DNA of 41,142 nucleotides, taken from assembly GCA_012960975.1 (NCBI GenBank), contig DUAE01000055.1:1-41142 (forward strand), in the 5' to 3' direction. The notes under the pieces are model-generated. The model was not told where the DNA came from. It saw only the letters and a list, made by a program, of their open reading frames with translations, and searched no databases. The translations under genes and the position numbers were made by a program. Source of the DNA: Candidatus Poseidoniales archaeon (GTDB taxonomy: Archaea; Thermoplasmatota; Poseidoniia; Poseidoniales; Thalassarchaeaceae). The first letter of the stretch is position 1, and every line of letters starts with the position of its first letter. This document shows, piece by piece, positions 7,418 through 16,277 of this stretch.

Positions 7418-9979
7418 ATGTCTGATGTACAACGTTCCGCATATCGTCAACCCGTCACTCCTTCTGGGTTGAAATCTATTGAGGATGGAACTCTTACTTG
7501 GCTCGACGAGGACATGTACAATAATCTCAACACTGGTGTCCTCGAACAATATCTTGAAGAGAAAAATTTACAGGATTCCTTTGAGATTTCACATTGGAAT
7601 ACTAGTAAAGTTCTGATTGGAATTTTAATTGGTGCGGTTTTTAGTGGCGTTACCGCCTATATCGGATTGAAGATTGGCATGGCGGTATCTGCCGCATGGT
7701 ATGTTGCTTATCTTTTAGGAATGGCTCTGAAATGGTCGCCATCTGAAGTCAATATTTCTACGAGTGCAACGACAGGGGCGACAAATGCTTCAATTGGATT
7801 TATTTTCACCTTTCCTGCTATTTTCTTATTGGCTTATTCGGACGATTATATCGTTCGAGGGGGCCATCTAATTTCTTCTGTAGATACTTTGCAGTTAGCC
7901 TTTATCGGCATTATTGCTTCGATGTTTGCCGGCTTCCTTGGAGTGATGTATTTCATCATATTCCGTCGAGTTTGGCTCGTCGAAGATCCGCTTCCGATGC
8001 CAGGTTTCGAGGCAACTCTGAAAATGCTTGATATCGCTTCAGAAGTTAGTTCTGGAGCTGCTGACGCTGCTCGGGACTCGTTGAAAACTGTTGGTATTTG
8101 GACTGTTATGACTATGGGATTGATGTTTTTCATCGACTATCCAATTCGTTGGGGACGAAAAGTCGCTCATATTCCCAGCAGCTTAGCTGATTCAATTGCG
8201 ATGTATTTCTCTGGAGAAGATTGGGGTCTTGCTTCAATTTATACAGAACGATGGTTACATCAGCCTAGCAAGTTGGCTGATGGCCACGCACCATTTAGTG
8301 GAATTACTCCATATGGTGATGGAACAAATCCATTTGCTTACACATTTTTAGGAATTGAATTGAGTCCTACACTTTTAGCAATCGGTTGGTTCATGAAATT
8401 CCGAGTAGCATTTTTGGTTAATCTAGGCTCGATTGTTGCATGGTTCTACATCGTCCCTCTCGTCGTGTTGATGGATGCACCGGTTTACGACCCTGCATTG
8501 GGTAATTACGTTCACATTACCGAATATGGTGATTTGACTTCACCTCCAGTCTATCCGATAGTTCAGTGGAAAGCCTTCGCCTCAATCGTTCGAATAATTG
8601 CTATCGGGGCGATTCTTGGTGGTGGAATAATTGGTTTACTCAAAATGGCTCCAACGTTCGTTTCTATCTTCGCTGACATCAGTCGTGCTTTCACGAGTGG
8701 TCAAAGTGACGAATATATCGAAGGCAAGGGATGGTACGAATGGCCCCTCGCTCACATTCCAATCTTTATGGGAATCGCTTTCTTTGCGATGATTATAATT
8801 TTCGTTATTGGTGGCTTCCCATTCATCGCCTCGGCTATTTTCTCCCTCATTCTTCTGTTGACGACATTTCTACTCGGCGCGATTGCTGTCCGTGTTATGG
8901 GTGAGACAGGAATCGAGCCGGTATCTGGGACCTCGTTCATCGTTCTGTTGATACTTTTGTTAGTTTTCCTGAATTTCCCATTAGGTCTTTCTAATCAAGA
9001 GGCAGTGTTAATGGCCTTGGTTGGTACAACTGTTTTCGGTTCAGCGATTTCTATGTCGGGGACAGTTGTGGGGGACTACAAAAATTCACTTTACATCGGT
9101 AATCGCCCATATCACATTTCGAAAGGCAATATCATGGGTGTAGTTCCTGGAGCAATACTTGGAGCCGGAGTTGCGATATTTTTGTCCAAATTATTAGCGG
9201 AAGGAAAAATAGATCTGCTAGCTCCACAAGCGAATGCTTTTGCAACCTTCACAATCATTCTTGCCGAAGGCCAAGGTGATTGGTATGCTCTAGGTATTGG
9301 ATTCATGATGGGTGCATTCGTTGAATGGGCAACAGGAATGGGCACTTCGTTTGGATTGGGGATGTATCTTCCGACCGTAGCAACCTTTCCTATGTTGATA
9401 GGCGGAGCTGCTCGAGATTGGTGGGAAAAACGCCGATTACAGCCCAAAGTCGAAGCCATTCGAGTCAAAGATGGTTCAGCGGCGGCAGAAAAATCCCGCG
9501 CGTTGATGCTCCTTTTCACCTTCATGATAGCTGCAGGAGCTCTTACGGGTGAAGCATTCTTCGGTGTCGAATCGGCAGTGTTAGCGGTAGCTGACGAGGT
9601 TGAATATGAGCAAACTTACAGCCCTGATTCTTGGATGGATGACACTTTCCTTGACGAGATTCTGGGCGTTGAAACCTCTGATTATTCTGCAGTTGATAAT
9701 TATGCGATTTCACAAAATTCCCAAGCGGCTTCCAAAAATATGACTCTACCGTGTACTGAAGCCGACGGGATTTGGACTTGTTTGGAACCGATGAGCCTGA
9801 AATCATCTTGGCCAATGATTCGGATGGGCATTTTCATCGCAGTTAATTTAGCTCTAGCTGGCGCGATATATATGTTATTCAAGAAAGCTGGAATTATTGG
9901 TGGTGATGACGAATCTAGCGATAATACTCCAAATTCTGTAGTCGAAGAAACAGTGATGGACGCTGAGCTGGCGGACTGA
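7418..9979 (+). CDS. OPT family oligopeptide transporter
   Basis: This 853-residue polytopic membrane protein has family-typical stretches: SATTGATNASIGF near 115-130, MGETGIEPVSGTS near 500, and GSAISMSGTVVGDYKNSLYIG near 545-565. OPT proteins are secondary transporters that import oligopeptides or metal chelates. Peptide uptake would fit a protein-degrading marine heterotroph (inference). Near the C-terminus, before the last helix, a hydrophilic loop of about 75 residues is rich in Asp, Glu and Ser. It holds two cysteines (PCTEADGIWTC) that could form an extracytoplasmic disulfide. The EamA gene follows after 3 bp, so the two are probably co-transcribed. The start is the ATG preceded by GAGG. 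The substrate cannot be read from the sequence. Confidence 0.9.
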   Translation: MSDVQRSAYRQPVTPSGLKSIEDGTLTWLDEDMYNNLNTGVLEQYLEEKNLQDSFEISHWNTSKVLIGILIGAVFSGVTAYIGLKIGMAVSAAWYVAYLLGMALKWSPSEVNISTSATTGATNASIGFIFTFPAIFLLAYSDDYIVRGGHLISSVDTLQLAFIGIIASMFAGFLGVMYFIIFRRVWLVEDPLPMPGFEATLKMLDIASEVSSGAADAARDSLKTVGIWTVMTMGLMFFIDYPIRWGRKVAHIPSSLADSIAMYFSGEDWGLASIYTERWLHQPSKLADGHAPFSGITPYGDGTNPFAYTFLGIELSPTLLAIGWFMKFRVAFLVNLGSIVAWFYIVPLVVLMDAPVYDPALGNYVHITEYGDLTSPPVYPIVQWKAFASIVRIIAIGAILGGGIIGLLKMAPTFVSIFADISRAFTSGQSDEYIEGKGWYEWPLAHIPIFMGIAFFAMIIIFVIGGFPFIASAIFSLILLLTTFLLGAIAVRVMGETGIEPVSGTSFIVLLILLLVFLNFPLGLSNQEAVLMALVGTTVFGSAISMSGTVVGDYKNSLYIGNRPYHISKGNIMGVVPGAILGAGVAIFLSKLLAEGKIDLLAPQANAFATFTIILAEGQGDWYALGIGFMMGAFVEWATGMGTSFGLGMYLPTVATFPMLIGGAARDWWEKRRLQPKVEAIRVKDGSAAAEKSRALMLLFTFMIAAGALTGEAFFGVESAVLAVADEVEYEQTYSPDSWMDDTFLDEILGVETSDYSAVDNYAISQNSQAASKNMTLPCTEADGIWTCLEPMSLKSSWPMIRMGIFIAVNLALAGAIYMLFKKAGIIGGDDESSDNTPNSVVEETVMDAELAD

Positions 9980-9982
9980 TCA

Positions 9983-10969
9983 ATGGTTAATGACGACGAG
10001 TCAACCCCGTTTTATGCGTGGATATTTCTCGGTGTTGGAATTATTGCAGTCTCAAGTGCAGGCGCGGTTTTTCAAGAGATGAGTGAAGTCCCACCGATTC
10101 TGCGTTCGATGTGGAGATTGAGTGGAACTTCGATAATATTGCTTCCCGGTTTTATCTTCCAATATCGAAATTTCAATTTTAGTAATGATTCAATCAAGAA
10201 ACTTGATGCCCAAATAATATTAATTTCCAGCATATTTTTAGCCGCTCATTTTTCAACTTGGGTTTGGTCATTAGATCATACTAGTCTGGTTCATTCTCTA
10301 TTATTTGTAACGAGCAATCCATTGATTGTTGTCGTATTTATGCCTATATTAGGCACCGCTGTTCGACGAGGCCATGTTCTCGGTGCTTTGATTGGATTTG
10401 CTGGCGCAGCAATCACATTATTCGATATTGAATCTGGCGGAGAAGTTACTTTGATAGGAGATTTCGCAGCTTTCCTTGGAGCAGTTACTGTTGTTGTCTA
10501 CATGTTTGCTGGCCGATATTTGCGTTCAACTAGAAAATTTCCAATTTTTGTTTATGCATTTCCAGTGACATTTTTTGCCACAATTTGGCTGATTCCAATA
10601 ACGATTATTTTAGAGGGTACATCATTTACAAATGTACTTCCGAACATGGCTATTTTTGGTTGGACTGATCTTGCTTGGCTGCCATTTATTGCATATCTTT
10701 CACTAGGACCTGGTTTGCTCGGCCATACTGGAATAAACACTGCTTTTCGTTGGATTTCGCCTATTGTTGTTTCGACTTTGCTATTATTTGAGCCAGTAGC
10801 GGGTGCTTTAATTGGATATTTTTTGACTGGAGAAACGGTACTTGGATTTTGGACTTTAATTGGTGGCATTATGATGATAACTGGTGCGTTTATGGTTAAA
10901 ATTGAGGAAGCCGCCAGTGAATTAGTCGAAACTAATGTTGTTGAAAATACTGAGCAATCGGTTTCTTGA
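9983..10969 (+). CDS. EamA (DMT superfamily) transporter
   Basis: The protein has 328 residues and about ten hydrophobic helices in two homologous halves, the EamA layout. Recognisable pieces are the N-terminal VSSAGAVFQEM helix, the repeat-half ending LIGFAGAAITLFD, and near the C-terminus FEPVAGALIGYFLTGETVLGFWTLIGGIMMITG, where the second repeat ends as in other DMT exporters. The family exports amino acids, nucleosides or other small metabolites, and the substrate is unknown here. Its ATG is 3 bp after the OPT stop codon, so it likely shares that promoter. Peptide import paired with metabolite export is a plausible joint role (inference). Confidence 0.85.
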   Translation: MVNDDESTPFYAWIFLGVGIIAVSSAGAVFQEMSEVPPILRSMWRLSGTSIILLPGFIFQYRNFNFSNDSIKKLDAQIILISSIFLAAHFSTWVWSLDHTSLVHSLLFVTSNPLIVVVFMPILGTAVRRGHVLGALIGFAGAAITLFDIESGGEVTLIGDFAAFLGAVTVVVYMFAGRYLRSTRKFPIFVYAFPVTFFATIWLIPITIILEGTSFTNVLPNMAIFGWTDLAWLPFIAYLSLGPGLLGHTGINTAFRWISPIVVSTLLLFEPVAGALIGYFLTGETVLGFWTLIGGIMMITGAFMVKIEEAASELVETNVVENTEQSVS

Positions 10970-10992
10970 ACTAAATCGAACTGGGTTGATTT

Positions 10993-11922
10993 ATGTTGAA
11001 GCCGGCGCTATTTTTGACTAATGACGATGGCGTTGATGCAACTGGAATGAAAGTGCTAATCACTGCACTTCATCAACGTGGTTTTCCACTCGTAGTCATC
11101 GCACCAGATAGTGAGCAGTCAGCTTCTGGGATGAAATTGACATTGTCGCGAGAATTGTCATTCAAATCAAGAGATGATTTGGTCAAACAGCTCCAAAGCG
11201 ATGATTCAGTTCCAATGAAAATATTCAGTTTATCTGGCTCGCCCTGCGATTGTGTAATCGTTGGTTTGGATGGTGGCTTGGATACTTGGGCTCCAGAGAT
11301 TAAACCGGTAATGTGTATTTCGGGTATTAATCATGGACCAAATTTAGCGGTAGATGTCCTACATTCAGGAACCGTTTCAGCAGCCCGTGAATCATGTTTG
11401 TATGGAATGCCGGCTTTGTCAGTCAGTTTAGCAACATATGAACATATTAATTTTTCAGATATGATAGGGGGGGCAATACAAGTTATCGAATCTTGTGTAG
11501 ATATTTTACCTAAAGTGCCAGTTAATTTATTGAGGAAAAAAGGTGTTTCCCAGATGCCCGATATTAGCGGTTCTATCGATTCGATTAGACAACATTTTGC
11601 CGATGCGAACATTTTTTTGAATCTCAACGCACCCAAGGAATGGAATGGTAAATTCACAACAACTTCGCTTGGATCTCGCTGGTATCACAATGCTATCGAA
11701 ATGAGTGAAAGTGAAAATGGCGGTGTGCTATATCGGGTTGGTGCAGCCAATATCGAAGATGAGAACATCGAAGGCAGTGATTGTAATGCTATCAATTCGT
11801 GCCAATTAGCAATCACTCCACTTTCTGCTTGGCCGACAAATCATCCGCTTGGTTTATCGACTGATTTGCTGCAAGCCGCAACTCAAAGTGGCAAAACCGG
11901 ATTCCCTTCATGGCTTGAATAA
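10993..11922 (+). CDS. surE: 5'/3'-nucleotidase SurE
   Basis: The N-terminal metal motif TNDDG (Asn10, Asp11, Asp12), APDSEQSASGMKLTL, SGINHGPN and SGTVSAARE are all SurE signatures. The enzyme is a metal-dependent phosphatase removing phosphate from nucleoside 5' or 3' monophosphates, and from polyphosphate in some members. At 309 residues it is longer than the usual 250-265. The extra sequence lies in the C-terminal half around the region with KGVSQMPDISG. The gene sits 23 bp after the EamA gene and converges on trmY. A short T-run (11927-11931) lies just after its stop. Confidence 0.93.
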   Translation: MLKPALFLTNDDGVDATGMKVLITALHQRGFPLVVIAPDSEQSASGMKLTLSRELSFKSRDDLVKQLQSDDSVPMKIFSLSGSPCDCVIVGLDGGLDTWAPEIKPVMCISGINHGPNLAVDVLHSGTVSAARESCLYGMPALSVSLATYEHINFSDMIGGAIQVIESCVDILPKVPVNLLRKKGVSQMPDISGSIDSIRQHFADANIFLNLNAPKEWNGKFTTTSLGSRWYHNAIEMSESENGGVLYRVGAANIEDENIEGSDCNAINSCQLAITPLSAWPTNHPLGLSTDLLQAATQSGKTGFPSWLE

Positions 11923-11936
11923 GAAATTTTTGAAAA

Positions 11937-12533
11937 TTATTCTTTCTTATCAAGGAAATGATGGACTATTGTGATGCTTGAATGTCCTTGTAACCATTTC
12001 TTTCCAAGAGATATTCTAGGTAGATTCGCCATTAATTTTTGTTCTTCATCAGTGAAAATTAAATCATCTGAAAGAATGAATCCAATCCTTTCACTCTTCT
12101 CAATATTTTCAATCGGCTCTCCTTCTGCATCGAGAACGTATGAAGTGACTTCCTCTCTTTTCCAATCTGCTATTGTCGTTGATAGATTTCCACCGGTGTC
12201 AAAGATACCTTGTGTGACTTCATCAAAAACTCCGATTGGTTTGGTCGGTCGTTTGAGTATTGCCTTTATTTGACCGGCTATGGAACGCTCATCACATCTA
12301 ACCCCACTAAGCGTTTCACCATTGAACCAGATACGTCTGCTCGGGCCAGGTCCGCCTTCAAGATGGAGTGTGATATGGCTATCTGTTCTGATTCCATGAG
12401 AAAGAAAAAGAGCAGAGTTGACAGCCCTTAGAAGAACATCCAATCTTCCGCTTCCACCAGACAAATCGTTGAGATTCAATTTGCCCGAACTAGGCGCTCT
12501 GTGTCCAATAATGGCGAAGCGCCGTTGCATCAA
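11937..12533 (-). CDS. trmY: tRNA pseudouridine-54 N1-methyltransferase TrmY
   Basis: The protein has 198 residues, the family length. Characteristic stretches are LNDLSGGSGRLDVLLRAV, the FLSHGIRTDSHITLHL segment, DERSIAGQIKAIL, and the C-terminal ISLGKKWLQGHSSITIVHH, which belongs to the trefoil-knot AdoMet site of SPOUT enzymes. TrmY methylates pseudouridine 54 in the T loop of archaeal tRNA to m1-pseudouridine. Its start codon is 1 bp after the srp54 stop codon, so the two genes form an operon. The assignment rests on matching remembered TrmY (DUF358) sequences. Confidence 0.9.
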   Translation of the reverse strand: MMQRRFAIIGHRAPSSGKLNLNDLSGGSGRLDVLLRAVNSALFLSHGIRTDSHITLHLEGGPGPSRRIWFNGETLSGVRCDERSIAGQIKAILKRPTKPIGVFDEVTQGIFDTGGNLSTTIADWKREEVTSYVLDAEGEPIENIEKSERIGFILSDDLIFTDEEQKLMANLPRISLGKKWLQGHSSITIVHHFLDKKE

Positions 12534-12534
12534 A

Positions 12535-13890
12535 TCACAATCCGAGATCTAAGTCATCGATATCCATCATCGATTGCATTTGACGGCGCATTTTTCTGTC
12601 GCCTTTGATTCCTTTCATCATTTTTCGAGAGCGATTCCATTGTGCTAGTAAATCTTTCACATCTTTTTCTGTGCAACCAGAACCGCGTGCAATACGTCGA
12701 ATTCTACTCTGTTTAAGCAAAAGCGGTTCGTCTTTTTCTTGCTGAGTCATAGAATCCATAATTGTTTGAAAACGTGTCAAATTTTCCTGCATTTGCTTCT
12801 TTTGGCCTCGGCTCATATTCCCCATTCCACCAAACATTGAATCTGGTAAATGTGACATCAACTTATCGACAGTGCCGATTTTTGACATCATTTGCATTTG
12901 CGCATACATGTCTGTGAGAGTAAATCGGCCTGACATTAATCTCTGTGTAAGACGCATTGCTTCAGCTTCATCCATATCTCCTGGAGCAAGGTCGATGAGA
13001 CCCTTGATATCTCCCATGCCGAGAAGCCGAGAGATGAAACGATCCGATTCGAATTTTTCTAAATCTTTGACCTGCTCACCCTCCCCAACGAAAATCAAAG
13101 GCGCACCAGTAGTTGCAACTGCGGAGAGAGCTCCACCACCTCTGGCAGTTCCGTCTAATTTTGTGACGATTGTTCCGGTAACCCCAACTAGGTCATGGAA
13201 GGTTTGGGCGACTGGTCCGGCAGCTTGACCAACTTGTGCATCGATGACGAGGAACCTTTCTGTGGCCTTTGCAATTTCGGCTATGTTGACCAATTCTTCA
13301 CGTAATTCTTCATCGAGACTGTCTCTTCCTGCTGTATCGATAATGACAATATCTGCATGTCCAACTTCTCGCAATCCATTTTTGACAATTTGTACCGCAT
13401 CGCTAGCTTCAGGTTCACCATATACATCAACATTAGTTCCTTCAAGTAATTGACAAAGTTGTGCATAAGCACCAGGTCTGTGAACATCGGCTTCGATAAC
13501 TGCAACCTTGACGCCGTGACGGCGTCTCCACCAATCTGCGAGTTTAGCTGTAGTCGTGGTTTTTCCTTGACCATATAGTCCGACCATCAGAATTGTTTCG
13601 TTATGGGGACGAACATCACGTGGCGGACCCAAAATACGAACTAATTCTGAATAAATCAAATTCATTGCATGAGTTTCGAGATTCAAACCGGCTCGAGGTT
13701 CTTCCTCGAGCAGGCGGCGCTCGATGCGTTCTGTAATCTCCTTGGTTGATCGTACATTGAAATCCGCTTCAAGCAAAGCGCGGCGAAGAGCCCGAGACAA
13801 TTCTTTGACGGTCTCTTCGTCAACCTTCCTCTTCCCCTTCAAAAGTCCGATGGATGACAAGATTTTGTTCTTGAGACCCTCGAGTGCCAT
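12535..13890 (-). CDS. srp54: Signal recognition particle GTPase SRP54
   Basis: The N domain (about 1-95) precedes the NG GTPase: G1 GLYGQGKTT at 104-112, DVHRPGAY at 135-142, DTAGR at 185-189 and TKLDG at 243-247. A methionine-rich M domain follows from about 300 (for example DMYAQMQMM and MSRGQKKQMQ) with the RNA-contacting segment ARGSGCTEKDVKDLL. The total of 451 residues is normal. The protein binds 7S RNA and signal sequences, and targets ribosomes to the Sec translocon through FtsY. The 7S RNA and SRP19 genes are not in the window. In G1 the usual small residue before the last Gly is Gln (YGQGKT), a mild variant. It is the first gene of the srp54-trmY operon. Confidence 0.97.
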   Translation of the reverse strand: MALEGLKNKILSSIGLLKGKRKVDEETVKELSRALRRALLEADFNVRSTKEITERIERRLLEEEPRAGLNLETHAMNLIYSELVRILGPPRDVRPHNETILMVGLYGQGKTTTTAKLADWWRRRHGVKVAVIEADVHRPGAYAQLCQLLEGTNVDVYGEPEASDAVQIVKNGLREVGHADIVIIDTAGRDSLDEELREELVNIAEIAKATERFLVIDAQVGQAAGPVAQTFHDLVGVTGTIVTKLDGTARGGGALSAVATTGAPLIFVGEGEQVKDLEKFESDRFISRLLGMGDIKGLIDLAPGDMDEAEAMRLTQRLMSGRFTLTDMYAQMQMMSKIGTVDKLMSHLPDSMFGGMGNMSRGQKKQMQENLTRFQTIMDSMTQQEKDEPLLLKQSRIRRIARGSGCTEKDVKDLLAQWNRSRKMMKGIKGDRKMRRQMQSMMDIDDLDLGL

Positions 13891-13908
13891 GGGTGTGGGT
13901 CATGTTCG

Positions 13909-14760
13909 GTGTGTTTGAACGTTATTAGTGTCGGTGGACTGAAAAGTGTAGCGCCATGGCCAATCGTGGCTGCAGAGTTACCCTTGTTGCATATGCAACT
14001 TGCTTTTGCTATCGGTTTGATTGGAATCTATGCTGGATGGCGTGGAGTAATTGCCCGTATGACTGGATTTTATGATCTCGCTGGTGCTGTGAAATACTTG
14101 CTTTATGGTATCGTCTCTGGAATGGTTTTCGCAGTGGCAATCGATGAAATGATCCTTCAATTCGGAGTTATTGAAGGGAAATTGAATATTTACGGTGTTT
14201 CCGCTTTAGCATTGCTAATCGGCGCATCCCAATCTGCTCTGGTAATGTTCCTTGTCGGTCGACCTCGCGTGATCAATCTTCGTGCATCCCCTCCATATGG
14301 TTGGACGCTGGGTCTTGGCTTCGGCTCGATGTTTTCATCAGTTTTATTGGTGAGATTGTTTGATCCAAATTTAGTTTCTGATTTTTCTGGTTTTTCACAG
14401 ATATCGATATTGATGGCGGTCGGTATTTCCGCATCTGCGTGTATAGGGCATGCGATGATTTCGGCTTATCAAGGCTCAAGTGTGCTGCAAAATAAGCGTT
14501 TTAAGTCGTTTTATGTCAGTAGTTTCGCCCGTGCTGGTGTGACAGTTACACTTGTTTTAGCTTTATTCACTCCATTTTTTATTATATTCATTGCGCCTAT
14601 TTTACTGTACTATTGGCCAACCGCTCAAAAGGTTTGGTTGCCCATGGGAATGACCCCAGCGGCAGCTCAGGCATATCGGCGAACTATTCGACAATCTGAT
14701 AGGATGAGGCAGGCGGCTGATGATAGGATTAGAGGAGATGTGGTTTTTGGTGAGGAATGA
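13909..14760 (+). CDS. Unknown polytopic membrane protein
   Basis: I do not recognise the family. About seven hydrophobic segments are visible, with the first at LAFAIGLIGIYAGW and the last pair in TLVLALFTPFFIIFIAPILLYYW. A basic cytoplasmic tail with many Arg and Gln residues ends in GDVVFGEE. The longest frame begins with GTG at 13909, only 18 bp from the divergent srp54 start. The ATG at 13993, just before the first helix, would leave room for both promoters and is an attractive alternative. The trkA gene follows after 96 bp with its own probable promoter, so functional linkage to potassium uptake is not implied. Confidence 0.7.
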   Translation: MCLNVISVGGLKSVAPWPIVAAELPLLHMQLAFAIGLIGIYAGWRGVIARMTGFYDLAGAVKYLLYGIVSGMVFAVAIDEMILQFGVIEGKLNIYGVSALALLIGASQSALVMFLVGRPRVINLRASPPYGWTLGLGFGSMFSSVLLVRLFDPNLVSDFSGFSQISILMAVGISASACIGHAMISAYQGSSVLQNKRFKSFYVSSFARAGVTVTLVLALFTPFFIIFIAPILLYYWPTAQKVWLPMGMTPAAAQAYRRTIRQSDRMRQAADDRIRGDVVFGEE

Positions 14761-14824
14761 AGTTCAGTACGACGTTTTTCATTCAACTGCTAAAAGGTAT
14801 TTTTTGACATTATCGACGCGCATG

Positions 14825-14832
14825 ATTATATT
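14825..14832 (+). promoter_or_regulatory. Candidate TATA box for leaderless trkA transcript
   Basis: ATTATATT is centred about 28 bp before the trkA ATG at 14857. With the usual archaeal spacing of 25-27 bp, transcription would start at or within two bases of the ATG. No Shine-Dalgarno sequence is present, which fits a leaderless mRNA. Confidence 0.45.
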
Positions 14833-14856
14833 AGTGCGGCATGGGAGTCGCGATTA

Positions 14857-16275
14857 ATGCGCGTCATTATCGCGGGTGCCGGCGAGGTTGGAAGGGGGGT
14901 TGCTCAGGCGCTTCGTCAGGAAAAACGGAGCGTTGCTTTAATCGATCCAGATCCTAGTGCAATCAATCAATCTCAAGCACTTGATTGCCTTTTGGTTACA
15001 GGTTCAGCACTATCTCGAGATTCACTCCTTCGTGCAGGAATTAGTGATGCTGAAATAATTGTGATGGCAACAAATAATGACGAGATTAACCTACTTGCTT
15101 GTGCTTTCGCAAAACGCGTATATAGCGAGCAAGTAGGAGATCGTAATGCATCTGGACTAATCGCAATCGCTCGCATTCGCAATCCTAATTTAATGAATTT
15201 AAACAGAGGAGCAGGCCCATTAGAAAAGTGGACTCGTGCAGATCACATTGTTTGTCCTAATGATGAGATTGTTGATCAATTAGCTGCTGGCTTACTTGCC
15301 CCCTCAATCGATGAAATCCTTCCACTTGGGGACACCTCATGGATCGCAGTTACAACTGTGGATGAGAATTCTACATTAATCGGGATGACAACTGGTAAAG
15401 TTGGAGAAATTTTTGTTGGGATTCCTCCAATTTATGCTAAATCATCTGCAGAAGGTGATGATATTCTTACCAATGGTTCAGAGATAATTCAAGAAGGAGA
15501 TAAATTGGTCTTCGTTTCAAGTTCAACCGAACCATTCAGCCAAATCACCCTCGCTATTGGTCGTAAAGATCCAGAAATGTCAGATCGACCACGAGTTGCT
15601 ATTTTTGGTGCAACACTATTCGGCAATAAATTAGCCAGCCATTATCTCAATCTCGGTTCTGAAGTCGTCGTTATCGAGCCTGACTTAGATGCTGCGAATG
15701 AATTGGTTGGCTCTCCGGTTGGAATGAATAAGCGTCTCGATGTAATTCATGGTGATCCCCAGGATGAAGAATTATTGAAAGAATTAGAAATTGATGAGCA
15801 CGATATTGCTGTCGCTGCTCTTAATGATGATAATCTAAACATCGCAATTTCGATGCGAGCTTTAGATAAGGGCGTGCCAAGAACTGGATTATTGCTCAAA
15901 GATCGCTCGCTAGTAGAAGCGATTCAAAGAATTGGATTGACCAACCCAATCAGTCGTAGGCTGGTGACGATAACATCAATTTTGAAATCGATTCACATGA
16001 ATTTACCAGGAACGTATCAGGTTCTTCCTCCATTATCATCAATCATCTCGATTTCAGCTACTATTTCAGATGTAAATTCGTTGCTTGATTGTAGTATTGC
16101 CGATGTGGAGAGCAAATTAGGTGTCCGCATTGTAATGGTTGATCGTGAAGACGAAGATGGCATTAACTTCGTACTTAATCCAAACCAAGTTGAAACTATT
16201 AGTTCCGGTGATAGATTGTATTTGTTACTCCGTAAGGACGACTTGAAACGAGTCGAGAAAACCTTGGGGAGTTGA
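14857..16275 (+). CDS. trkA: Potassium uptake regulatory subunit TrkA
   Basis: The protein has 472 residues with two RCK halves. The first begins VIIAGAGEVGRGVAQAL, a Rossmann dinucleotide-binding glycine motif ending at the acidic ALIDPD. The second begins near VAIFGATLFGNKLASHYL and ends its strand at VVVIEPD. Each is followed by a TrkA_C-type domain. The duplicated 2x(RCK_N-RCK_C) form is the standard length for TrkA. NAD(H)/ATP-responsive TrkA rings sit on the cytoplasmic face of TrkH and gate it. The gene is immediately upstream of trkH, and GGGAG near its 3' end serves as ribosome-binding site for the next gene. Confidence 0.95.
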   Translation: MRVIIAGAGEVGRGVAQALRQEKRSVALIDPDPSAINQSQALDCLLVTGSALSRDSLLRAGISDAEIIVMATNNDEINLLACAFAKRVYSEQVGDRNASGLIAIARIRNPNLMNLNRGAGPLEKWTRADHIVCPNDEIVDQLAAGLLAPSIDEILPLGDTSWIAVTTVDENSTLIGMTTGKVGEIFVGIPPIYAKSSAEGDDILTNGSEIIQEGDKLVFVSSSTEPFSQITLAIGRKDPEMSDRPRVAIFGATLFGNKLASHYLNLGSEVVVIEPDLDAANELVGSPVGMNKRLDVIHGDPQDEELLKELEIDEHDIAVAALNDDNLNIAISMRALDKGVPRTGLLLKDRSLVEAIQRIGLTNPISRRLVTITSILKSIHMNLPGTYQVLPPLSSIISISATISDVNSLLDCSIADVESKLGVRIVMVDREDEDGINFVLNPNQVETISSGDRLYLLLRKDDLKRVEKTLGS

Positions 16276-16277
16276 GT

